DNA of 13,485 nt from Betaproteobacteria bacterium (GTDB lineage Bacteria > Pseudomonadota > Gammaproteobacteria > Burkholderiales > Casimicrobiaceae): the NCBI GenBank assembly GCA_003153335.1, contig PLYG01000242.1, positions 1 through 13,485 of the forward strand. The letters run 5' to 3'. The notes below the pieces were generated by a model that saw only the letters and a program-made list of their open reading frames with translations, did not search any database and had not been told where the DNA came from. Each line of letters begins with the position of its first letter. Positions within the stretch are counted from its first letter, which is position 1. Of this stretch, positions 1 through 6,760 are shown piece after piece. A program made the position numbers and the translations under genes.

Positions 1-529
1 CCACCGGCCAGCGCTGCAGGTAGACGGTGCCTGCGGCCCAGCCGAACGCGGCAATCAGCGGAAAAATCAGACCCTTGATCGCACGGGCGTCGTGGACCTG
101 GAGGGCGGCGCCAAGCACCGGCCACGCGAGGACGAACACGCCGATCATGCCCAGCGCCAAGGCGATGACCTTGCGCCGCTCGATCCGCTCGCCGACGACG
201 AGCCAGGACAACACCGCCGACATCATCGGCATGGTGAACGTGAGCACTGCAGCGCGCGACGTGCTGGTATTGAGTTGCGCCAGCGCCGTGGACAGGTTGA
301 AGACCGCGACCGCCAGGACCCCGCCTATCACCACGCCGCGCCATGAACCCTTCTTCGGCGTGAGCCGTTTGCCCTGAAGCAGCGCGACGATCAATAGCAG
401 AACGGCGCCGCTGCCCAGCCCTACCAGCCGCAGCGTAAAGGGCGGGAACGCCGACAACGCGATCTTGACCGCGGGCCAGTTGAGGCCCCAGGCGAGCGCC
501 AACACAAACGGAATCAGGCGCAGCAGCAC
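1..529 (-). CDS. EamA/DMT-family transporter, partial (C-terminus off the left edge)
   Basis: About 176 codons are visible. The translation is strongly hydrophobic and shows the usual EamA repeat. It opens with a first membrane helix containing LAWGLNWPAVKIAL, then FPPFTLRLVGLG, and later LNTSTSRAAVLTFTMPMMSA followed by LVVGERIERRKVIALALG. This spacing is typical of the first five-helix EamA unit of drug/metabolite exporters in the inner membrane; the second unit lies outside the window. The start is a GTG at 529, chosen because a GGAG (538-541) sits 8 bases upstream and there is no in-frame ATG before it. The GNAT gene ends 67 bases upstream on the same strand, so the two are probably co-transcribed. 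The substrate cannot be told from sequence. The family call is firm; the role is unknown. Confidence 0.85.
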   Translation of the reverse strand, partial: MLLRLIPFVLALAWGLNWPAVKIALSAFPPFTLRLVGLGSGAVLLLIVALLQGKRLTPKKGSWRGVVIGGVLAVAVFNLSTALAQLNTSTSRAAVLTFTMPMMSAVLSWLVVGERIERRKVIALALGMIGVFVLAWPVLGAALQVHDARAIKGLIFPLIAAFGWAAGTVYLQRWPV

Positions 530-596
530 GAGTGAGTCTCCGCACGTCGGGGCCGCACCGCGCCGGTCTGACGTACTCTCGATTGCATGGAGGCGG

Positions 597-1316
597 TTAC
601 GCGCGCGACTTGGTGATCAGGGTCGATAACCGCTCGATCTGATTGCCTGCTCCATCGAAGTTCGCGGGCGACAACCACTGCTCGAACCCCTTGCGGAGGG
701 CCGGCCACTCGCCGTCGATGATCGAGAACCACGCGGTGTCCCGGCTGCGCCCCTTGTAGACGATGGCCTGGCGAAAGATGCCTTCGAACTGAAATCCGTA
801 GCGCGCGGCCGCAGCGCGCGACCGGAGGTTGTTGTCGTCGCACTTCCACTCATAACGCCGATAGCCCAGTTCGTCGAACACGCGCCGCATCAGCAGGAAC
901 ATGGCCTCGGTCGCCGCCGGAGTACGCTGCAGGCGCGGCGAATACGTGATATGGCCGACCTCGATCACGCCGTGCGCCGGGTCGATGCGCATCAGCGCCG
1001 CGGTTCCAACCGGCTTGCCGGAGGCGAGATCGATGATCGCGTGATGCAGGGGGTCGGCGCCGGCTGTCGCCTTGGCCAGGTAGTCGCGATAGCTGGCCAA
1101 GTCGGGAAACGGTCCGACGAACAGGTAGGTCCAGTCCCGTCCGTCGGCGGCTTCGCTGTACGCCTGGTACAGATCGGCCGCGTGACGCTCGACGTCGACC
1201 GGTTCGACGCGACAATAGCGGCCAACCATCGCGGAGCGCGGCGGCTGCGGGCGGGGCGTCCAGCCGATCACTGGCGGGCCGATGGGTTGCTGGTATTCAT
1301 TCTGGCGAGCGTTCAC
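597..1316 (-). CDS. GNAT-family N-acetyltransferase (RimJ/RimL-like)
   Basis: The 239-residue protein has the layout of RimJ/RimL-type GNAT enzymes, which transfer an acetyl group from acetyl-CoA to an amine on a protein or small molecule in the cytoplasm. Residues 33-50 hold the usual opening strand (GRYCRVEPVDVERHAADL). Residues 95-125 give the central strands (GTAALMRID, GVIEVGHITYSP). Residues 129-138 (LQRTPAATEA) occupy the acetyl-CoA pyrophosphate loop and helix. Residues 150-180 (LGYRRYEWKCDDNN, AARYGFQFEG) form the typical end of the fold. The start is GTG with GGAG (1323-1326) 6 bases upstream. An internal ATG at residue 30 is possible but would remove the tail before the first strand without a better ribosome site. 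It is divergent from dnaB and lies upstream of the transporter. The acceptor substrate is unknown. Confidence 0.88.
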   Translation of the reverse strand: MNARQNEYQQPIGPPVIGWTPRPQPPRSAMVGRYCRVEPVDVERHAADLYQAYSEAADGRDWTYLFVGPFPDLASYRDYLAKATAGADPLHHAIIDLASGKPVGTAALMRIDPAHGVIEVGHITYSPRLQRTPAATEAMFLLMRRVFDELGYRRYEWKCDDNNLRSRAAAARYGFQFEGIFRQAIVYKGRSRDTAWFSIIDGEWPALRKGFEQWLSPANFDGAGNQIERLSTLITKSRA

Positions 1317-1435
1317 TTGGGTCTCCGCGGGTTGGCGATGGCTGAACTGACGGAAAAAAGAAGATTGTGGAAGCCCAGAAGCATGATTTCAGGGCGTGCG
1401 TCATTTTACTTGGTCGGGGCGAACGGCGGCTGGGT

Positions 1436-1441
1436 TAAAAT
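1436..1441 (+). promoter_or_regulatory. -10-like element upstream of dnaB
   Basis: The 160 bases between the divergent GNAT and dnaB starts hold TAAAAT, one mismatch from the TATAAT consensus, about 35 bases before the dnaB ATG. No good -35 lies at 17 bases; the nearest, TTGGTC at 1410, would give a 20-base spacer. The dnaB ATG has no clear Shine-Dalgarno sequence. This is a plausible but unproven dnaB promoter. Confidence 0.3.
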
Positions 1442-1476
1442 GATTGTCACCTCTCTGCCCGACCGCTTCACTCTCC

Positions 1477-4101
1477 ATGCCCAACGACCCGCAACTCGAC
1501 GCCCTGAAAGTGCCACCGCATTCGATCGAAGCGGAGCAGTCGGTGCTGGGCGGGTTGCTGCTGGACAACGGCGCGATCGACCGGATCGCCGACGTTATTT
1601 CCGAATCTGACTTTTACAACGATGCGCACCGGCTGATCTTCCAGCATATCAATCTGCTGGGGTCGCACGGCAAGCCGGCGGACGCCATCACGCTGGCCGA
1701 GTCGCTGGGCTCGGTGCAAAAGCTCGAGTATGTGGGCGGACTGCCCTACGTCGGCGCGCTGGCGCAGAACGTGCCCAGCGCCGCGAACATCCGGACCTAT
1801 GCGCAGATCGTCCGCGAGCGGTCTGTGCTGCGCCGGCTCGCTGCGGTGGGCACCGAGATCACCGATTCGGCGTTCACGCCGATGGGCCGCTCGGCCGGGC
1901 AGTTGCTCGACGAAGCGGAAGCCAAGGTTTTCGATATCGCGGAGCAGGGGGCGCGCGGACAGACGGGCTTCCAGGAAATCCGGCCGCTGCTGACCAAGGT
2001 CGTCGAACGCATCGAAGAACTGTACAACCGCGACAATCCCTCCGACGTCACCGGCATCGCAACCGGCTACGGCGATCTCGATTCCAAGACGTCCGGCTTC
2101 CAGCCCGGCGATCTGGTCATCATCGCGGGCCGGCCCAGCATGGGCAAGACCGCACTGGCGCTCAACGTATGCGAAAACGTCGCACTGAACGTGGGGCTGC
2201 CCGTCGCCGTGTTCAGCATGGAAATGGGCGCCACGCAGCTCGCGATGCGGATGATCGGGTCGGTGGGTAAGCTCGACCAGCACAAGATACGCACCGGCCG
2301 CCTGCACAACGATGACTGGGAGCGGCTCTCGAGCGCGCTCGGGCGCCTCAACGACGCGCCGATTCATATCGACGAAACGCCGGCGCTCAATGCGCTCGAG
2401 TTGCGCGCCCGGGCCCGGCGCTTGCATCGCACCTGCGGCGGGCTCGGGCTGATTGTCGTCGACTACCTGCAGTTGATGCAGGCAGTCACCCAAGGCGAGA
2501 ATCGCGCCACCGAGATTTCCGAGGTCTCGCGCTCGTTGAAGGCGCTGGCCAAGGAGTTGCAGGTGCCGGTGGTGGCGCTCTCGCAGCTCAATCGCGGCCT
2601 CGAGCAGCGACCGAACAAGCGGCCCATCATGTCGGACCTGCGGGAATGTGTGACCGGCGATACGCTAGTCATTACCACCAATGGCGCGAGAACGCCCATT
2701 CGCGAGCTGGTCGGGACGACGCCGGATGTGTGGTCCGTTGACGACGCGCAAAAAATTGTGGCAGCGCATGCCGATCTCGTTTGGTCCAAGGGCGTCAAGC
2801 CAGTTTTCCGCGTCACGTTCGCCAGCGGACGCAGCATTCGCGCGACGCCTCAGCATCGACTGCTTTCAGCGAGTGGATGGCAGCGGGTGTCGGAGCTGGA
2901 AGTAGGAAGTCGTATCGCGCTCGCGCGCCACATTCCGTCCTCGCAAGTCGCCACGGAATGGCCCGAGCACGAACTTGCGCTGCTTGGTCACCTGGTCGGC
3001 GATGGCAGCTATCTCAAGCATCAGCCCTTGCGCTACACGACGGCGTCGGAGGAGAATAGCGCCGCAGTCAAATCCGCTGCGGAATTGCTCGGAAGTACTG
3101 TAACCCGGTACGTGGGTCGTGGGAATTGGCACCAGCTCCTTGTTTCCGGCAACGGCAATCGTTGGCATCCGGCGGGTGTCGGAAAGTGGCTCAAGGATCT
3201 TGGAATCTACGGACAGAGATCTCACGAAAAGCAATTGCCGCGTCAGGTTTTTGAGTTGGGTCAGGCGAGCGTTGCAACACTCCTTCGCCATCTATGGGCA
3301 ACGGACGGCTGCATATTCTTGCGGAAGCAGAAATCCATAGGTGCGCCACGCGTTTACTTCAGCACGTGCAGTGAACACCTGGCGAACGATGTTGCCGCAT
3401 TGCTCTTGAAGATTGGCATCGTCGCGCGCATCCGGAAAACGATTCAGAAGAGCTATCGACCACTCTATAGCGTCGATGTGAATGGTTCGATTGATCAGCT
3501 TCGTTTTCTTGACGTGGTTGGCGCGTTCGGGCCGCGAGTCGGCCCGGCGCTGGCTCTGCGGGTGCACCTCGAATCCATTGTTGCAAATACCAACGTCGAT
3601 ACGCTTCCAAATGAAGTATTCGACCATGTTCGCACAGCCATGACGCTACGTGGCGTCTCGCAACGCAAAATGGCCGCGCTGCGGGGAACCGCCTACGGTG
3701 GATCCAGTCACTTTGCCTTTGCACCGAGCCGGGCAACACTTACGTCTTATGCCGAACTGCTCGACGACCCTGAACTACGTCGATGGGCGCACTCCGATCT
3801 TTACTGGGATCGCGTCGTCGAAATCAGGGCGGACGGTGAAGAAGAGGTTTTCGACCTGACCGTGCCGGGGCCATCCTCATGGCTCGCTGATGGAATCGTC
3901 AGTCACAATTCGGGGGCGATCGAACAGGACGCGGATCTGATCCTGTTCATCTACCGCGACGAAGTCTACAACGCCGATTCGACCGACAAGGGCACCGCCG
4001 AAATCATCATCGCCAAGCAGCGCAACGGACCGATTGGCATGGTGCGGCTCACGTTCCTGGGCGAGTACACGCGGTTCGAGAATTTTGCGCAGTCGTATTG
4101 A
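1477..4101 (+). CDS. dnaB: Replicative DNA helicase DnaB, precursor containing an intein
   Basis: DnaB is the hexameric helicase that unwinds DNA at the replication fork. The precursor is 874 residues; removing the 421-residue intein leaves 453, close to the usual DnaB length. The N-terminal domain begins MPNDPQLDALKVPPHSIEAE and contains EQSVLGGLLLDN. The RecA-like domain shows Walker A GRPSMGKTA at about 218-226, a Walker B ending in VVDYLQL (Asp about 329), SQLNRGLEQRPNKRP, then DLRE at the splice point. The C-terminal extein is SGAIEQDAD through LFIYRDEVYN and IIIAKQRNGPIG to the end. I chose the ATG at 1477 rather than the upstream TTG at 1444, because the conserved protein starts at MPNDP and the 11 extra residues look unrelated. 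The extein is intact, so splicing is needed for the cell's essential helicase. The gene lies 75 bases before the hsdR remnant. Confidence 0.97.
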   Translation: MPNDPQLDALKVPPHSIEAEQSVLGGLLLDNGAIDRIADVISESDFYNDAHRLIFQHINLLGSHGKPADAITLAESLGSVQKLEYVGGLPYVGALAQNVPSAANIRTYAQIVRERSVLRRLAAVGTEITDSAFTPMGRSAGQLLDEAEAKVFDIAEQGARGQTGFQEIRPLLTKVVERIEELYNRDNPSDVTGIATGYGDLDSKTSGFQPGDLVIIAGRPSMGKTALALNVCENVALNVGLPVAVFSMEMGATQLAMRMIGSVGKLDQHKIRTGRLHNDDWERLSSALGRLNDAPIHIDETPALNALELRARARRLHRTCGGLGLIVVDYLQLMQAVTQGENRATEISEVSRSLKALAKELQVPVVALSQLNRGLEQRPNKRPIMSDLRECVTGDTLVITTNGARTPIRELVGTTPDVWSVDDAQKIVAAHADLVWSKGVKPVFRVTFASGRSIRATPQHRLLSASGWQRVSELEVGSRIALARHIPSSQVATEWPEHELALLGHLVGDGSYLKHQPLRYTTASEENSAAVKSAAELLGSTVTRYVGRGNWHQLLVSGNGNRWHPAGVGKWLKDLGIYGQRSHEKQLPRQVFELGQASVATLLRHLWATDGCIFLRKQKSIGAPRVYFSTCSEHLANDVAALLLKIGIVARIRKTIQKSYRPLYSVDVNGSIDQLRFLDVVGAFGPRVGPALALRVHLESIVANTNVDTLPNEVFDHVRTAMTLRGVSQRKMAALRGTAYGGSSHFAFAPSRATLTSYAELLDDPELRRWAHSDLYWDRVVEIRADGEEEVFDLTVPGPSSWLADGIVSHNSGAIEQDADLILFIYRDEVYNADSTDKGTAEIIIAKQRNGPIGMVRLTFLGEYTRFENFAQSY
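2647..3909 (+). mobile_element. DnaB intein with LAGLIDADG homing endonuclease
   Basis: This is an in-frame protein-splicing element of 421 residues. The N-terminal splicing block starts at Cys1 (CVTGDTLVITTNGARTPIRE). Block B is GRSIRATPQHRLL with the TxxH pair at Thr67 and His70. The endonuclease region carries two LAGLIDADG-type helices, LLGHLVGDG (112-120, Asp119) and LLRHLWATDG (212-221, Asp220), with a block-D-like lysine in HEKQLP (Lys195). The C-terminal part shows VFDLTVPGP (401-409) and ends IVSHN, with His420 and Asn421 followed by Ser+1 of the extein. All nucleophiles needed for splicing and both acidic endonuclease residues are present, so I infer that it splices and may still home. 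The position where the best-known DnaB inteins have His (GPHNF) is Ser410 here. Sampled base composition is lower than in the host gene: 32 of 60 G+C at 3601-3660 against 45 of 60 at 2401-2460. Confidence 0.95.
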
Positions 4102-4176
4102 AGTAACCGTTCGGTACTCAATGTCACCACCGCCGGGATTGACGCCCAATTCGCTGCGGTGCTCCTGTCTAACGCA

Positions 4177-5724
4177 ATGGTAAACAAAGAAGCCACAGCC
4201 CGTATCAAGATCAACAAGCTGCTCGAAGCGGCAGATTGGCGTTTCTTTCCGGAAGGGAGCAAGCCAGCCAACATTCGCCTTGAGCCCAGCGTCACCATCA
4301 AGTCGTCTGATCTGGACGCGCTCGGCGATAACTTCGAGAAAACCAGCAAGGGCTTCATCGACTTCCTGCTGCTCGACGCCAGGGGCTTCCCGCTGATCGT
4401 CCTGGAGGCGAAGTCGGAGGACAAAACCCCGCTCGTCGGTAAGGAGCAGGCCCGCAAATACGCCAAGTCCCAGAATTGCCGGTTCGTGATGCTCTCGAAT
4501 GGCAACTTGCATTACTTCTGGGACCTTGATCGCGGCAACCCCAATCTCATTACGTCCTTCCCGACACCGGAATCGGTGATCGGGTACAAGCAGGTCACGC
4601 CCAACCCGCAACGCCTCGTCGAAGACCTGGTAGCCGACGACTACATCGTGCTGAGCCAGCGCCCGAACTACCAATCTGAAGCGGCGTGGCGCAATGAGGC
4701 CGAACGACCCGGCTACATCCAAGCCAACAAACTGCGTTTCTTGCGGCCTTATCAGTTGCAGGCTATTCACGCCCTGCAGCGCGCGGTGGGTGAGGATAAG
4801 GACCGTTTCCTGTTCGAGATGGCTACCGGCACAGGCAAGACACTCACCGCCGCTGCCGTCATCAAGCTCTTCCTCCGCTCCGGCAATTCCAGGCGCGTGC
4901 TTTTTCTGGTGGATCGTCTCGAACTGGAGGACCAGGCCAAGAAAGCCTTCGCGGCGGTGCTTTCCGCCGATTTCAAGACGGTGATCTACAAGGAAAACCG
5001 TGATGACTGGCGCCATGCGGAAATCGTTGTCACCACGGTGCAGTCGTTACTCTTTAACAACAAGTATCAGCAACTCTTCTCGCCGACGGATTTCGACCTT
5101 GTCATTTCTGACGAAGCTCATCGTTCAATTGGCGGCAACGCGCGCGCTGTTTTCGACTACTTTATCGGCTACAAGCTCGGCCTCACCGCCACGCCCCGCG
5201 ACTATCTCAGGCGGTTTGATAAGACCAAGCCCAGCACCCGTGATCCACGCGAAGCCGAGCGGCGGCTGTTGCTGGATACCTATCGCACGTTTGGCTGCGA
5301 GAACAGCCAACCCACCTATCGGTATTCCCTGGTCGACGGCGTAAGGGACGGCTTCCTCATAAATCCAACGGTAGTGGATGCCCGCACAGACATCACGACC
5401 GAACTGCTATCCGAGCAGGGCTTCGTCGTCTCGTTCACGGACGATACCGGCGAAGACCAGGAGGAGGCCTTCAAGCAGCGCGAGTTCGAGAAACGCTTCT
5501 TCGCCGATACCACAAATCAGCTCTTCTGCAAGACATTTCTGGAGCACGCGCTGCGCGATCCAGTCAGCCGTGAGATCGGCAAGTCCATCATCTTTGCGGT
5601 CAGCCAGAATCACGCCGCCAAATTGACGCAGATTCTCAATCAGATGGCCGACCGCATGTATCCGGGCAAGTACCAGTCAGACTTCGCGGTGCAGGTCACC
5701 TCGCAGATTCCCGACGCCCAGTAG
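4177..5724 (+). pseudogene. hsdR: Type I restriction R subunit (HsdR, EcoEI type), N-terminal part ending at a premature TAG
   Basis: HsdR is the ATP-driven translocase and nuclease of type I restriction complexes. This 515-residue piece opens with the EcoEI-like start (MVNKEATARIKINKLLEAAD). It has a PD-(D/E)XK nuclease core with Asp62 in GFIDFLLLD and Glu77-x-Lys79 in IVLEAKSED. The Q-tip is LRFLRPYQLQAIHA, motif I is MATGTGKT (215-222), motif II is SDEAH (311-315) and motif III is LTATPRDYL (336-343). It stops at TAG 5722, before motifs V and VI, although the same frame continues with conserved sequence. The ATG at 4177 is preferred to a GTG at 4159 because the family starts at this MxNKEA. 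There is no evident Shine-Dalgarno sequence and no hsdM or hsdS upstream: dnaB ends only 75 bases before. The fragment alone would lack the second RecA lobe, so it is very probably inactive. Confidence 0.9.
5722..5724 (+). other. hsdR: In-frame amber stop inside hsdR
   Basis: The codons read GAC GCC CAG TAG TTC ACC ATC AAC. Before it the product ends TSQIPDAQ; after it the same frame gives FTINFTNNNLLGSG and runs on for 930 codons. A single C-to-T change from CAG (Gln-Gln-Phe-Thr-Ile-Asn) is the simplest origin. No frame change is involved at this point. A sequencing error cannot be excluded from sequence alone. Confidence 0.9.
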
Positions 5725-6760
5725 TTCACCATCAACTTCACCAATAACAACCTGCTCGGTTCGGGTAACTTCCTGCCTGCTTACAAGACCAGCAAGGCGC
5801 GCGTCTGCGTCACTGTCGGCATGATGACCACCGGCTATGACTGCCCGGATATCCTTAACCTCGGCCTGTTCCGCCCGATTTTCTCGCCGACCGACTTCAT
5901 TCAGATCAAGGGGCGCGGAACCCGCAAGCATGATTTCCTCGAACGGCTTTTCGACGACAGCCTCAAGGAGGGTGTCGCGCAACCGCAGAAGACCGCGTAC
6001 AAGCTCTTCGACTTCTTCGCCAATTGTGAATATTTCGAGGAAGAATTCAACTACGACGAGGTCTTGAACCTCCCCCCGCCCCAGGGCAAGGGCCGCAACG
6101 ACGGGGGAGGCGGTGGGCCGGTGGTGGTTGGCGGCACCTACGAACATCTTGGCGCAGATATCATCGCCTCGGTCGTCGAAGAGACCATCGGCAAAGATGG
6201 GATGAAGATCGACCGCATGTTCTTCGAGAAATTCGAGGATACTGTGCGCGAGAACGAGACGATCGCCGCAGCCGTCGAGTCCGGGCAATGGGATCGCGTC
6301 ATCGACTACGTGAATCGCGAAGTCTTCGACAAACCGGAGGAGTACTACAACCTCGACCGGCTGCGCAAGGCTGCCGCAGTGGATCGCCGCCTGACCCTGC
6401 GAGAGATCCTGGAAAAGGTTTTCGGCCTCATTCCGCGCTTCAAGTCCAAGGACGAGTTGTTGGAGGAAGAGTTCGCCAAGTTCGTCGCCGACACCAAGCC
6501 CGAAGAGGCCGAGGCCATCCCGGCCATCAAAACTTTTTTCAAAGCCTATGTCACCAGCGATCAGGTGCGCCAGATCGTCGAGTCCAGGCAGTTCACCGAC
6601 CTCGCCACCAACCCGGTCTTTTCCAGCCGCGACTTCCGTGCCGTGCCGGCGAAGTACCGCATGCTTATCCCTGAATACGTCAAGGATTCCCGATCTCAAG
6701 TCCCTGACGCCGGCCGACAGACTACTGAAGACAATCCAGAGCATCACGGACAAAAAATGA
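5725..6760 (+). pseudogene. hsdR: HsdR C-terminal part: helicase motifs V-VI and EcoEI-type C-terminal domain, frameshifted near the end
   Basis: This continues the same gene after the amber codon. It shows GMMTTGYDCPDILNLGLFRP (motif V region) and FIQIKGRGTRK (motif VI), then a glycine-rich linker (GGGGGPVVVGG) and the EcoEI-type C-terminal domain (LDRLRKAAAVDRRLTLREIL, VESRQFTDLATNPVF, AKYRMLIPEYVK). Near 6684 the reading frame slips. The original tail appears to be IPDLKSLTPADRLLKTIQSI-TDKK in the next frame, ending at TGA 6758-6760. In the actual frame the tail becomes DSRSQVPDAGRQTTEDNPEH and reads without a stop into HerA. The first ATG after the amber codon is at 5821. With both lesions repaired the protein would be about 860 residues, a normal length for EcoEI-type R subunits. 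Translation of this piece alone would not make a working helicase. Confidence 0.85.
6682..6690 (+). other. Frameshift site at the hsdR 3' end
   Basis: The text AAGGATTCC lies where the conserved HsdR frame (ending EYVK) stops matching and the neighbouring frame takes over with IPDLKSLTPADRLLKTIQSI. Removing one G (6684 or 6685) joins them as EYVKIPDLK. An alternative is loss of two or five bases, for example from an EYVKDYIPDLK-like ancestor. The restored frame ends exactly in the ATGA that starts herA, which supports the repair. Confidence 0.75.

Noticed and set aside
1468..2493. Long open frame on the minus strand opposite dnaB
   Set aside because: It is antisense to conserved helicase sequence, has no family signature, and is expected by chance at this GC content.
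4102..4118. AGTAACCGTTCGGTACT-like imperfect palindrome just after the dnaB stop
   Set aside because: The short stem contains mismatches or a 2-base loop and has no T-tract, so it is not a credible intrinsic terminator.
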